DNA of 64,000 nucleotides from an uncultured Lachnospiraceae bacterium (GTDB lineage Bacteria > Bacillota > Clostridia > Lachnospirales > Lachnospiraceae). Both the position numbers and the translations under genes were made by a program. Within the stretch, counting starts at the first letter, position 1. The number at the start of each line of letters is the position of its first letter. Below, piece by piece: positions 54,883 to 63,475 of this stretch. Location of the stretch: the NCBI GenBank assembly GCA_951801955.1, contig CATOOV010000006.1, positions 1 through 64,000 on the forward strand. Reading direction: 5' to 3'. The notes below the pieces were generated by a model. That model was not told where the DNA came from. It did no database searches and saw nothing but the letters and a program-made list of their open reading frames with translations.

Positions 54883-55344
54883 CTACTTAGCCTCTCGCTC
54901 TTTTTTTATGTTCCAAAACTTCTGCCAGAATTTTGATTTCTTAGGGGCTGGCTGGTTGGAGGCACGGATCCCTTTCACGCTGGTGATATAAAGACCACTT
55001 ACCACAGCTTTCACTTCTTTTTTGGTAGGAATACCGTCAAAAATTGCTCCATCGCAAATGAAGGTCATAATCTTTGGTCCAACTTTTGCTTTTACAATGG
55101 GGAGCTTGGAACGGCGAAGCAGCTTTGGCGTCTGTTCTACAACAGCGGCGGGAAGCCCTGCATCTTTTAGTTTCATTTGTTTTTTGTCAATAATCAGCAT
55201 TGATACGGTCTGTGCAGTAGCAGCTATTTGTGCGTCCTGTTCTTCTTTTTTCTTTTGTGATTTTTTTCCAAGTATGTAAAGCGCGATTACCAGTCCTAAA
55301 AGTATGACAGCAATCACGATCAATACGATTTGCCATGTTGCCAC
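54883..55344 (-). CDS. Single-pass membrane protein of unknown function
   Basis: A 153-residue protein with one N-terminal helix (WQIVLIVIAVILLGLVIALY) and a basic cytoplasmic juxtamembrane stretch GKKSQKKKEEQ. The soluble domain contains VSMLIIDKKQMKLKDAGLP and VKAKVGPKIMTFICDGAIFD, then a basic tail KKSKFWQKFWNIKKEREAK. I know of similar unassigned proteins in Lachnospiraceae but no function. GAGGAGG precedes the start. Confidence 0.65.
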   Translation of the reverse strand: MATWQIVLIVIAVILLGLVIALYILGKKSQKKKEEQDAQIAATAQTVSMLIIDKKQMKLKDAGLPAAVVEQTPKLLRRSKLPIVKAKVGPKIMTFICDGAIFDGIPTKKEVKAVVSGLYITSVKGIRASNQPAPKKSKFWQKFWNIKKEREAK

Positions 55345-55603
55345 AAAAAAACCTCCTCTTTTTTATCTGCTTTTGGAATTTTTATCTCATTTGGAGAAGA
55401 CTCGAAAGGTGTTGTCCAGCGAAATAATGTGGTTGACTGCTGATTCACAGCAAAACAAGCCTGTCAGCATTATATCATTGCTCCTGCTAAAAATCAATGG
55501 TATAATATACAGAGCAGGCAAATACATGAAGTTTTTTAAGTTTTGTGCATTGCGCATTTTGTGGCTGGTCATTGGTTTTGGAAAAAAGTCAGGGAGGAGA
55601 CAG

Positions 55604-57013
55604 ATGAAAAAAAGTTTTGGGGCAACATTGGTTTCGTTGGCGGTTTTGGTGTTGGTAGGAGTCGGATTGTATTTTTGGGCTTATTATCCAGCGCAACAGC
55701 GGGAAAGCCAATCGGAACAGTCAGAATCCGAGCTGCGCCTTGCACAAGGAGACAGTGACACGGATGTGAGTGTGGCGATAGGGGAGGAGAATAAAAAAGC
55801 TGGGGAAACGATATCAGGGAATAGGTCTCAAAAGATGGGAGCGTTGCCGTCAGAGGATGGGAATCGCAGGAAAAACCCAGAGGATGAGACAGGACAATCC
55901 TCCGAAGAAAAGGTTTCAAAAGGATCTGCACAGGGAGAAGATAAAAAAACAGGAAACCTGTCAATGGAAGACGAAAATCGGCAAGGAAACAGTTTTCAGG
56001 CAGAAGGAAGCGGTGGGACAGAAAATCCCGCAGAGGAAGAGGCGAATCATCAAACACAACAGCCCCAAGGAGCTACCCTTGTGTATACTGGGGATATTTA
56101 TTTGAGTCAGCATATACAAAATAATTACGACAATTATGGAATTCTTGGTGTGGTATCAGAAAATTTGCTGGCGGAAATGAAGGGTGGGGACATTGCTATG
56201 GCAAATCAGGAATTCCCCTTTTCCACAGGTGGCGTCAAGGCGCCGGATAAGCAGTTTAATTTTCGTGTAGAACCTTCCTATACAAAGATATTGACAGAGA
56301 TGGGAATTGACGTTGTAGGACTCGCCAATAATCATGCATTGGATTATGGGGCAGAGGCATTGATAGATACTTTTGAGGCGCTGGACGATGCAAAAATTGC
56401 TTATGTAGGCGCTGGAAATGATAAGGCACGTGCGATGCAGCCCTGCATAATTGAGGCGGGTCAGCAACGGTTTGGATTTCTGGCGGCATCCAGGGTGATT
56501 CCGGAAATTGGTTGGAATGTGGAAAATAAACAACCTGGCATGTTGTGTACTTATGACAGTCGTTTATTATGCCAAGCCATACAGGAAGCAAAAAAGGATT
56601 GTGATTTCCTGACAGTATACGTACATTGGGGGATTGAAAAATCGAACATACCAGAAGCATATCAAACCCAGCTTGCACACCAGTATATAGATGCAGGTGC
56701 AGATCTGGTCATTGGTTCCCATCCGCATGTTCTGCAAGGGATTGAGTATTATAATGGAAAACCGATTGTCTATAGTTTGGGAAATTACATTTTTAACCAG
56801 GAAATTATTGCTACTGCGTTATTGAAGGTACAGGTTGTACCAGGAAAGGCACCAGTCCTGCAACTTCTTGCATCCTATGCTTCTGGTGCCAAGACCCAGG
56901 AAATGAACAGCGAACAGGCGGCAGAATTATATCGGCAGATAGAGAGTATTTCTTACGCTGTTGCAATCGGCGAAGATGGTATCGTACAGCCGTTAACTTA
57001 TTCTGGCAGTTGA
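55604..57013 (+). CDS. CapA-like metallophosphatase-fold protein
   Basis: A 469-residue exported membrane-anchored protein. After an N-terminal helix (GATLVSLAVLVLVGVGLYFW) comes a 130-residue disordered Ser/Glu/Lys linker. The CapA/PGA_cap domain then covers about 160-440: LVYTGDIYLSQHIQ, MANQEFPFSTGG, GLANNHALDYGAEALIDTF, VYVHWGIEKSN and VIGSHPHVLQGIEYYNGKP (19 residues), all typical metal-site blocks. CapA proteins are tied to poly-gamma-glutamate or envelope polymer export; the substrate here is unknown. ATG 55604 follows GGGAGGAG; longer upstream starts have no ribosome site. Confidence 0.85.
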   Translation: MKKSFGATLVSLAVLVLVGVGLYFWAYYPAQQRESQSEQSESELRLAQGDSDTDVSVAIGEENKKAGETISGNRSQKMGALPSEDGNRRKNPEDETGQSSEEKVSKGSAQGEDKKTGNLSMEDENRQGNSFQAEGSGGTENPAEEEANHQTQQPQGATLVYTGDIYLSQHIQNNYDNYGILGVVSENLLAEMKGGDIAMANQEFPFSTGGVKAPDKQFNFRVEPSYTKILTEMGIDVVGLANNHALDYGAEALIDTFEALDDAKIAYVGAGNDKARAMQPCIIEAGQQRFGFLAASRVIPEIGWNVENKQPGMLCTYDSRLLCQAIQEAKKDCDFLTVYVHWGIEKSNIPEAYQTQLAHQYIDAGADLVIGSHPHVLQGIEYYNGKPIVYSLGNYIFNQEIIATALLKVQVVPGKAPVLQLLASYASGAKTQEMNSEQAAELYRQIESISYAVAIGEDGIVQPLTYSGS

Positions 57014-57033
57014 TTTGAACCCTCCTAATTGAG

Positions 57034-57264
57034 CGTTTTATTCCCGTGAACAATGTACCCAAAGGGCACTTAGGAAAATAGCCATGTTTCCATGGATATT
57101 TGACGGTGCTATGCGCGCCAGTGGCGCATGTGAAGCATGGACCGAAACAGAGTGCAGACAGCCGCGAGGGTAAGTGCCCATTGGTGCAAATACCCCGCCC
57201 CTTGGGACGAATTTGCTAAAAACAAGCCAAGACATGCCCCGTCAGCTTACGGCGGGGTATTTGA
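57034..57264 (+). repeat. Dispersed 115-bp repeat, interrupted copy
   Basis: Matches 17890-18006 at both ends, but an insertion of about 115 bases (about 57050-57165) splits it after CCCGTGA. The insert has a PYDT-like edge (GTACCCAAAGGGCAC) and a GCGCGCC/GGCGC palindrome. The terminal hairpin CCCC...GGGG followed by TATTTGAC is conserved. It fills most of the gap before the S8 protease gene. Confidence 0.6.
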
Positions 57265-57355
57265 CTGATTTATTGCTTGATTACATAGGAATATCCCAAT
57301 CAAAATCATATACTATTAATGATTATGATTGGATTCATGAGTGAGAAATAACCAT

Positions 57356-58972
57356 ATGGAGAGTGAAAAATTTGAAAATTTGCTGAATCTAGCGTTGGAC
57401 GCCACAGAAAGGGAGCGGGAAAAATCCTTGAATCTTGGCGTTGGGTACCAGCCAGAGGAGAAACGTTGGGAGTTGATTGTAAAATATTCCGGGAATATTA
57501 TGCGGCTTTCCCAGGAGAATCCTGAGATTCGTGTGGAAGAACTCAGTAATGAGTATGCCATTTTAAATGTGCCGGAATCTGCCATGGACCAGGTGGCAAA
57601 TGCAGTGGAAGTAGAGTATGTGGAAAAGCCCAAACGAATGTATTTTGTAGTGCGGGAGGGAAAACAAGCGGCATGTATCACGCCGCTTCAGGGCGCACGT
57701 TATAATTTGACAGGAAAAGGGGTGATTGTAGGAATTCTGGATTCAGGAATTGATTACAGTCACCCTGATTTTCGCAATGCTGACGGAAGTACCCGGATTC
57801 TTGCATTATATGATGAGACATTGGACCGGGAATTTACCGCGGAAGAAATCAATCAGGCGTTGGAAGCATCAAGTGAACGGGAGCGTTTTCAGATCGTGCC
57901 CAGCCGGGATACTTCTGGTCATGGCACACATGTAGCTGGGATTGCAGCTGGAAATGGCAGGGCGTCTGGGGGCGTAAACAAGGGAGTGGCATTTGAAAGC
58001 CCTTTGTTGGTGGTAAAGCTGGGGACAGCAGAACCAGATGGATTTCCAAGGACTACCCAGCTTATGCGGGGGCTGGATTATGTGGTGAACAAGGCATTGG
58101 AGCTTCAGATGCCTATGTCAGTGAACATCAGCTTTGGAAATAATTATGGTTCCCACAGCGGAACAGCATTGTTGGAAAGTTATATCAATGATATGTCCAA
58201 TTATTGGAAAACTAGTATTTCGGTAGGTACTGGAAATGAGGGGGCGGCAAGAGGGCATACCTCTGGCGTATTACTGGAAGGGCAGGTGCAGGAGATCGAA
58301 CTTGGCGTTGGGGATTATGAGACAGCATTGAGCCTGCAAGTTTGGAAATCTTATGTGGATGATTTTGACATTATGCTGATTCATCCCTCTGGCAGACAGA
58401 TTGGACCTATTCAACAGATTCAAGGTCCTCAGAGATTTGTACTAGACCAGACAGAACTGTTGCTCTATTATGGGGAGCCAAGTCCCTATAATCTTTATCA
58501 GGAAATTTATATTGATTTTTTACCGGCAAAGTCTTATATTGATGCCGGAGTGTGGCGGATTGCGTTGGTGCCGGAACGGATTGTATGGGGAAATTATGAT
58601 TTGTGGCTTCCAGGGCAGACAGTGTTAAACCAAGGCACAGGATTTCTGCTTCCAGTGGAGGAGACGACATTGACCATTCCTTCCACAGCAGAAAAGGTAA
58701 TTTCTGTGGCGGCTTATGATGCCAGATATAATCAACTTGCAGAATTTTCAGGAAGAGGGTATACCAGACAGACAAACCAAATAAAGCCAGATTTGGCGGC
58801 ACCTGGAGTTGCAATCCGCTCTGCAGCTCCCGGCGGAGGTTATGCTGTGCGCAGCGGAACCTCTATGGCAACTCCTTTTGTCACAGGGAGCGCAGCGCTT
58901 TTGATGCAGTGGGGGATTGTAGAAGGGAATGATCCTTATTTGTATGATGCTGTTATAATTGGACTAAGTTAG
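57356..58972 (+). CDS. S8 (subtilisin-like) protease, C-terminally truncated
   Basis: A 538-residue clostridial subtilase related to the Csp-like group. Catalytic Asp129 is in GILDSGIDYSHPDF, His189 in SGHGTHVAGIAAG and Ser503 in SGTSMATPFVTG. The triad and the family's large jelly-roll insertion (about 260-430) are intact. In relatives the chain continues past NDPYLY with a GEKVKAYL-type helix and about 30 more residues. Here it switches to DAVIIGLS and stops, at the left edge of accessory DNA. Loss of the last helix may or may not abolish activity. No signal peptide. ATG 57356 versus GTG 57341 is uncertain. Confidence 0.85.
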   Translation: MESEKFENLLNLALDATEREREKSLNLGVGYQPEEKRWELIVKYSGNIMRLSQENPEIRVEELSNEYAILNVPESAMDQVANAVEVEYVEKPKRMYFVVREGKQAACITPLQGARYNLTGKGVIVGILDSGIDYSHPDFRNADGSTRILALYDETLDREFTAEEINQALEASSERERFQIVPSRDTSGHGTHVAGIAAGNGRASGGVNKGVAFESPLLVVKLGTAEPDGFPRTTQLMRGLDYVVNKALELQMPMSVNISFGNNYGSHSGTALLESYINDMSNYWKTSISVGTGNEGAARGHTSGVLLEGQVQEIELGVGDYETALSLQVWKSYVDDFDIMLIHPSGRQIGPIQQIQGPQRFVLDQTELLLYYGEPSPYNLYQEIYIDFLPAKSYIDAGVWRIALVPERIVWGNYDLWLPGQTVLNQGTGFLLPVEETTLTIPSTAEKVISVAAYDARYNQLAEFSGRGYTRQTNQIKPDLAAPGVAIRSAAPGGGYAVRSGTSMATPFVTGSAALLMQWGIVEGNDPYLYDAVIIGLS

Positions 58973-59007
58973 AAAAACCTTGAAAAACAGGGGTTTCTGC
59001 TTAGTCC
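58961..59007. other. Inverted repeat at the accessory-region boundary
   Basis: GGACTAAG and CTTAGTCC enclose AGAAA-x-CC and GG-x-TTTCT segments, forming a roughly 45-base imperfect hairpin just inside the point where the protease homology ends. It could be a recombinase site or terminator; no T-run follows. Confidence 0.45.
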
Positions 59008-59214
59008 ATTTTCATTTCATCAGGTTTTCTACACCTGAAATTAAGACAAGCAACGTTACGAAAAGTATAACACATAAATGTCGGCATGGAAAGCAAATTC
59101 GGGTTGCCAGTTAGCCATTTTTGGGTAACTGGCAACACGGATTCCACAAAGGTTTGGGAGTGTAGTTCCCAAGAATATAAAAAAATCAGGCAGATAAGAT
59201 AGGGAGGACAAGCT

Positions 59215-59685
59215 TTGGCAGCGAATACAGCGGTAGGTGCAAGAAACAAAGATACTCGCACAATTACTTTCAAGAACAACGAACATAAGAAATTTTATAA
59301 AGAATATCTGCAGAAATGCAGATACCAGGATGAGTACCACAAAGCGTTGGTGTATTGTCTTGGGATTGACCAGGATACAAGGGTAAATGTAGGCAGGATT
59401 TATGATTTTAAAACAGGATGCGTAAAACCGGAGTGCCTGCATGAAGGGTGGCAGACCAGCGGAAGCGCAAGGATTGTACGGATGGCATTTAACCTCTATT
59501 GCAATGGAACGCCGAGTGTTTATGACACAGAAGATGTGGAGGAACAATTAAAGGAGTTCCGTTGTTATACGGTGGAAGATTTATTCTGCTGCGGCTATGC
59601 CAGATATTTTTGGGAGGCTGTGAAGCTCCGTTATCCGGAATACTGTTTTTACGTGGATTGGGAGGATTTATATACTGAAAATTAG
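59215..59685 (+). CDS. DUF6075-like protein of integrative elements
   Basis: A 156-residue soluble protein (TITFKNNEHKKFYKEYLQKC; DEYHKALVYCLGIDQDTR; FDLY-like FNLYCNGTPSVYD). It resembles the DUF6075 group, which I associate with Lachnospiraceae conjugative elements; the function is unknown. TTG 59215 follows AGGGAGG. A 50-aa gene follows by one base and then parA, the same order as in element modules. Confidence 0.65.
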   Translation: MAANTAVGARNKDTRTITFKNNEHKKFYKEYLQKCRYQDEYHKALVYCLGIDQDTRVNVGRIYDFKTGCVKPECLHEGWQTSGSARIVRMAFNLYCNGTPSVYDTEDVEEQLKEFRCYTVEDLFCCGYARYFWEAVKLRYPEYCFYVDWEDLYTEN

Positions 59686-59686
59686 G

Positions 59687-59839
59687 ATGCAGGGGACAAA
59701 GAGAGACCTTCACTGGTTCCGGAGGCTTTTGGAGCGTCAGGAAGGCGTGGATGTGAAATCGGTGTCGGAACCATTTGCAAACAAAGGGACAAATAAATTT
59801 TTCCGTGTATATGCGGAAGTGGAAAGAACAGAGAAATAG
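59687..59839 (+). CDS. Small 50-residue protein before parA
   Basis: ATG 59687 opens a 50-codon frame ending at TAG 59837. It reads MQGTKRDLHWFRRLLERQEG through FFRVYAEVERTEK. It starts one base after the previous stop and ends 26 bases before parA on the same strand. Short proteins with a KFFRVYxE-like end occur in clostridial conjugative elements. No role can be given. Confidence 0.5.
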   Translation: MQGTKRDLHWFRRLLERQEGVDVKSVSEPFANKGTNKFFRVYAEVERTEK

Positions 59840-59865
59840 ATTGGAGAATCAGGAGGAAAGTATTT

Positions 59866-60240
59866 ATGTGCAGGGTGATCGCGGTGGCAAACCAGAAAGG
59901 CGGGGTCGGCAAGACAACGACGTGTGTGAATTTAGGGATCGGGCTTGCAAGGGCAGGCAAAAAAGTATTGTTGGTGGAGGCAAACGCACAGGGCAGCATG
60001 GCGGTGGGCCTGGGGATAGCGGAGCCAGATGAGCTGGATGTGACATTGGTGAATATCATGGAGAAAGTCATCAATGATGAAGATGTTGAGCCTGGCGAGG
60101 GAATTATCCATCATACAGAGGGGATTGATTTCATCCCGGCAAATATCGAACTGGCGGGCTTGGAAACGGCGCTGGTAAATGTGATGAGCAGGGAAACGAT
60201 ACTTCGCCAGTATCTGAACAGCGTAAAAGGGGAATATGAC
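59866..60240 (+). pseudogene. parA: Truncated ParA-type ATPase
   Basis: About 125 intact residues begin CRVIAVANQKGGVGKTTTCV with the deviant Walker A motif KGGVGKTT, then VLLVEANAQGSMAVGLGI (Ala where ParA usually has Asp: LLVDANPQG), and SRETILRQYLNSVKGEYDF. Homology ends at GEYD near 60240, just before the expected Walker B strand (ILLDCMPSLG in relatives). The frame then runs into unrelated sequence. Without Walker B the partition ATPase cannot be complete. GGAGG precedes the ATG. Confidence 0.85.
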
Positions 60241-60442
60241 TTTCACGACTTTGTCCAATGGGGGTGTTTCTGCAGTCCTTGCTTTTTCGCGCTGTTTTGT
60301 ATTTATGATGATTGCCATGCTCATATTACCTGCGTTGCTGGGGGTAAACGGCATCTGGCTGGCTACACCGGCAACGGAGCTTATGGCGTTTGCCCTGTGT
60401 GCTTTCATGTTTTTAAAATATCGAAAGCGGTATCAATATTAA
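60238..60442 (+). pseudogene. C-terminal remnant of a MATE-family efflux protein
   Basis: In the frame ending at TAA 60440-60442 the sequence reads LSNGGVSAVLAFSRCFVFMM, then LPALLGVNGIWLATPATELM and FMFLKYRKRYQY. This matches the last helices and basic tail of MATE transporters. It has no start of its own and abuts parA codons out of frame, so it is a deletion or recombination scar. Confidence 0.8.
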
Positions 60443-60465
60443 ACTGTGATTATTCCGGGACTGCC

Positions 60466-60513
60466 TTGACAACTGTTCTGCAATGTATTATACTATACTT
60501 GTTTATATAATAC
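60466..60513 (+). promoter_or_regulatory. GntR operon promoter with inverted-repeat operator
   Basis: TTGACA (60466-60471) and TATACT (60489-60494) spaced 17 bp. GTATTATA (60485-60492) and TATAATAC (60506-60513) form an inverted repeat over the -10 box and start site, a plausible autorepressor site for the GntR protein. Confidence 0.7.
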
Positions 60514-60540
60514 AGTAAAATACGGTAAGGCGGTGACGAT

Positions 60541-60915
60541 TTGGAGATTGTTGTAAGTAATAAGGCAAGTCGTCCTCTGTACGAGCAGATTGTGTCACAG
60601 ATAAAAATGCAGATTATGAGCGGCGAACTGAAGGCTGGGGAAGCGCTTCCCTCTATCCGCTCCCTTGCAAAATCGCTGCAGATCAGTGTTCTGACCGTGC
60701 AGAAGGCATATGACATCCTGCAGGAGGATGGCTTTATTGAGACGACAGCTGGGAAAGGCTGCTATGTATCTGTGAGGAATCAGGACTTCTATTTGGAAGA
60801 ACAGCAGAAAAAAATAGAGGGCTGTTTCAATGATGCGATAGAAATTGCCCGTATGAGCGGAATACCGCTTGATAAATTAATCAGCTTATTAACATTATTG
60901 TACGAGGAGGATTAG
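60541..60915 (+). CDS. GntR/YtrA-type regulator
   Basis: A 124-residue short GntR regulator. TTG 60541 opens MEIVVSNKASRPLYEQIVSQ after AAGGCGGTG. The winged helix shows GELKAGEALPSIRSLAKSL and VLTVQKAYDILQEDGFIE, then TTAGKGCYVS. The C-terminal tail is short and helical, as in the YtrA subgroup that controls linked ABC transporters. It probably represses its own operon through the inverted repeat upstream, with release by a cell-envelope signal (inference). Confidence 0.92.
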   Translation: MEIVVSNKASRPLYEQIVSQIKMQIMSGELKAGEALPSIRSLAKSLQISVLTVQKAYDILQEDGFIETTAGKGCYVSVRNQDFYLEEQQKKIEGCFNDAIEIARMSGIPLDKLISLLTLLYEED

Positions 60916-60917
60916 CG

Positions 60918-61769
60918 ATGACAAATGCTATCATGGTATCAGGCCTTACCAAAACTTATCAGGATTTTGTTTTGGATCATGTCTCGTTTACCGTTCCCAG
61001 TGGGTCCATTGTTGGACTGATTGGAGAAAACGGCGCAGGAAAAAGCACAACCATCAATGCAGCTTTAGGGCTGATTCAAAAGGAAGATGGTGTTGTATCC
61101 ATTTTGGACAGCGAGGAACTGGACGGGGATGTCAAAGAACAGATCGGCGTCGTGTTCGATGGCAGCAATTACCCGGAAATTCTTTCTCCCCGGAAATTGA
61201 ACCGGGTTATGAAAAATATTTACAGGACGTGGGACGAACAGGCTTATTTGCGCCTGCTGAAACAGTTTTCCCTGCCGGTCGATAAGCAGATCAGACAGTT
61301 TTCAAAGGGAATGAAGATGAAGCTGGCAATCTCCGTTGCATTTTCCCATCATTCCAGGCTGTTGCTCCTGGACGAAGCCACCAGCGGCCTGGATCCGGTT
61401 GTCCGGGATGATATTCTGGATATGCTGCTGGATTTCGTGCAGGATGAGGAGCACTCTATCCTGGTTTCCTCCCACATTACCAGTGACTTAGAAAAGATTG
61501 CCGATTATATCGTGTTTATCCATGAAGGGAAAGTGGTTTTTGAGAAACCCAAAGACGAACTGATCGAGCGGTATGGCATCATCAAGTGCGGTGCGGCGCA
61601 GTTTGACGCGCTGGATAAATCCGATATCATCTCATACCGTAAGATGGACTATGAATGGCAGATACTGGTTTCAGACCGGGAGAGGATGCAGAAAAAATAT
61701 CCGAAAGCCCTGGTTGTTCCGGCAACGATTGATGAAATTATGCTTCTATATGTAAAGGGGGAAAAGTGA
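60918..61769 (+). CDS. ABC transporter ATP-binding protein (YtrB-like)
   Basis: A 283-residue ATPase. Walker A is GENGAGKST, the signature is a degenerate FSKGMKMKLAI, and Walker B is LLLLDEATSGLDP with the H-loop in SSHITSDLEKIA. The last 70 residues form a C-terminal extension as in bacitracin- or peptide-export ATPases. It starts two bases after the GntR stop and overlaps the permease gene. Confidence 0.93.
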   Translation: MTNAIMVSGLTKTYQDFVLDHVSFTVPSGSIVGLIGENGAGKSTTINAALGLIQKEDGVVSILDSEELDGDVKEQIGVVFDGSNYPEILSPRKLNRVMKNIYRTWDEQAYLRLLKQFSLPVDKQIRQFSKGMKMKLAISVAFSHHSRLLLLDEATSGLDPVVRDDILDMLLDFVQDEEHSILVSSHITSDLEKIADYIVFIHEGKVVFEKPKDELIERYGIIKCGAAQFDALDKSDIISYRKMDYEWQILVSDRERMQKKYPKALVVPATIDEIMLLYVKGEK

Positions 61770-62398
61770 TGAAAGGTGTTTTGGTGAAAGATCTCTATAT
61801 TGCCAGGAGCAATATCCTTGTAATGATCGTCAGTCTGGTTGTTCTGGGCTTTGGGCTATCTTTTTTGCTGGAAACCAGCGCGCTTCTGGTGCTGGCTCCG
61901 GTGGCTGCTACAACGGCAGCCTTTATCAGTATTACCAGTGATGCGGCTTCCAAGTGGAACAAAAATGTCATTACCATGCCAGTATCGAGAAACCAGATCA
62001 TTGGTGAGAAGTTTTTATTTTATATCCTGCTTGCCATATTAGGGATGCTGACAGCGCTGGTTCCCTGTGTCGTGCTTACCTGTTTTGGTATGGATATCAC
62101 GCTTCACTCGCTATTACTATATGGCTCTATCGGAATGAGCGCTACCCTGTTGGCAGGCGGCATCAGTCTGCCGTGCGCGTATTTGTTTGACCCGGAGAAA
62201 TCGCAGATTGTCTTTATGATGTCATTTATGGCGTCAACAGGGATTATTACGGGGCTTGTTCTTCTTATCAATTTGGTTTTTCCTGTAAAGGAGAATATCC
62301 TTCTGGCTTTCCATATCGTACTTATCATTTCTGTCATCTGGTTTTTTATCTCATACCGGATTGCGGTAAAGGTATATCAGAAACGTGATATTAGCTGA
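61769..62398 (+). CDS. ABC-2-type permease
   Basis: A 209-residue membrane protein with six hydrophobic helices and no obvious binding domain (ILVMIVSLVVLGFGLSFLLE; VAATTAAFISITSDAASKWN; PVSRNQIIGEKFLFYILLAI; end helix IVLIISVIWFFISY). The early VKDLYIARSN and the MPVSRNQIIGEK segment are typical of ABC-2 permeases paired with YtrB-like ATPases. ATG 61769 overlaps the ATPase TGA. Confidence 0.88.
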   Translation: MKGVLVKDLYIARSNILVMIVSLVVLGFGLSFLLETSALLVLAPVAATTAAFISITSDAASKWNKNVITMPVSRNQIIGEKFLFYILLAILGMLTALVPCVVLTCFGMDITLHSLLLYGSIGMSATLLAGGISLPCAYLFDPEKSQIVFMMSFMASTGIITGLVLLINLVFPVKENILLAFHIVLIISVIWFFISYRIAVKVYQKRDIS

Positions 62399-62428
62399 TG
62401 AATATAGGATGAAAGAGGCGGGGTGCAG

Positions 62429-62490
62429 GCAACGGTGCATCCCGTTGTTCATTCATGCAATAGAAGGCTCACAAAGCGTGGATTCTATTG
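62429..62490 (+). terminator. Hairpins after the ABC operon
   Basis: CAACGG...CCGTTG (about 62430-62447) followed by CAATAGAA (62458-62465) with TTCTATTG (62483-62490), whose loop AAAGCGTGG is inverted relative to the tandem hairpin repeats at 63475-63554. Confidence 0.5.
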
Positions 62491-62528
62491 TTCATGATAA
62501 ATAATGCGACATATTTATCTCTTTACTA

Positions 62529-62582
62529 TTGACACAAAGAAAAATAAGTGATATATTTATCGCATAAAGAGATAAATATATC
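62529..62582 (+). promoter_or_regulatory. Promoter and operator of the DUF3796-HTH pair
   Basis: TTGACA (62529-62534) and TATATT (62552-62557) with a 17-bp spacer. A perfect 12-bp inverted repeat GATATATTTATC (62550-62561) and GATAAATATATC (62571-62582) covers the -10 box and start site. A further ATATTTATC half-site lies near 62509. Autorepression by the HTH protein is likely. Confidence 0.75.
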
Positions 62583-62602
62583 TCAATAGTAGGAGGATTA
62601 AG

Positions 62603-63271
62603 ATGAAAACAAATAAAAAGAAAATTTGGATTGGTTGTGGGATACTTTGTGTGTTGAGTGTGCTTCTTTCGTCATGGTACGCGGTAGCTTATAATGATTC
62701 CCGTCTGGTAGTTCCGATGGATTTTAAGGATTATGTATTTGACATAAAGGATTTGCCGATGATTGTTTCGCTTTCTCTTGTTTGTGTTTATCTTGTTGCA
62801 CTGTTTGTCATGCTTTTTATCCATGCAGGAAAAAAGCAGAGACAAGCAGTAGAAACGGGTGTCACCCGTAAAATAAATCCAAAGCTGGGGTGTTTGGGAG
62901 TATTGGGATTCTTGGGGTTTGCCGGTTTCTGGACATATCCTGTGGATGGTACAGTTTTTCCGTTTGCGTTTTTCCTGTTCTTCGGTTTTTTTGGTTTTTA
63001 CTATGAAGGAAAGATGTCAGGGACATTTATGGATGAGCGTTTCCGTGAGAACATTGCTCATGCTAAGCTGAAAGCGTATAGGATTACTTTTGGGGTTATG
63101 ATTGCCGCACTGATTATTCTTTGTCAGGGGAAACTTTTTGGAAACCTTGAGTACACCCTGATTGCTGCGATTATTATTCTTTCCCTTGCGTTAGGTCTGG
63201 GGATTTTCCTCTCTGAATATTTGCTGTTCCGGTATGACCATGACGATCAGGCAGAGGAAGGCGGGGAATAG
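62603..63271 (+). CDS. DUF3796-like membrane protein
   Basis: A 222-residue protein with about five helices (IWIGCGILCVLSVLLSSWYA; MIVSLSLVCVYLVALFVMLF; KLGCLGVLGFLGFAGFW). The LGFLGFAGF and FPFAFFLFFGFFGFYYEGKM blocks fit DUF3796, a family commonly encoded with a small XRE-type regulator. Function unknown. The start follows TAGGAGGA. The regulator starts four bases after its stop. Confidence 0.75.
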   Translation: MKTNKKKIWIGCGILCVLSVLLSSWYAVAYNDSRLVVPMDFKDYVFDIKDLPMIVSLSLVCVYLVALFVMLFIHAGKKQRQAVETGVTRKINPKLGCLGVLGFLGFAGFWTYPVDGTVFPFAFFLFFGFFGFYYEGKMSGTFMDERFRENIAHAKLKAYRITFGVMIAALIILCQGKLFGNLEYTLIAAIIILSLALGLGIFLSEYLLFRYDHDDQAEEGGE

Positions 63272-63274
63272 GAT

Positions 63275-63475
63275 ATGGCAGAATTTGAATGCAGATTAAA
63301 AAAGTACCGGCAAATGAAAGAACTGACACAGGAGCAGCTGGCAGAAAAAGTAGGCGTGCGCCGGGAAACAATTATGCGTCTGGAAAAAGCGCAATATAAT
63401 CCGTCATTAAAGCTGGCAATTGATATTTCCAGGGCTGTAGAAGCCCCTATTGAAGAAATTTTTGTTTTTAAATGA
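63275..63475 (+). CDS. Small XRE-family helix-turn-helix regulator
   Basis: A 66-residue DNA-binding protein: ECRLKKYRQMKELTQEQLAE, then VGVRRETIMRLEKAQYNPSL and a short tail ending EEIFVFK. It matches the YozG/XRE small regulators usually paired with DUF3796-type or other membrane proteins. Probably a repressor of its own operon at 62550-62582. Confidence 0.9.
   Translation: MAEFECRLKKYRQMKELTQEQLAEKVGVRRETIMRLEKAQYNPSLKLAIDISRAVEAPIEEIFVFK

Noticed and set aside
55304..55603. 100-residue N-terminal extension of the CapA-like protein
   Set aside because: It overlaps the divergent membrane-protein gene and its promoter, and ATG 55604 has a strong ribosome site followed by a normal membrane anchor.
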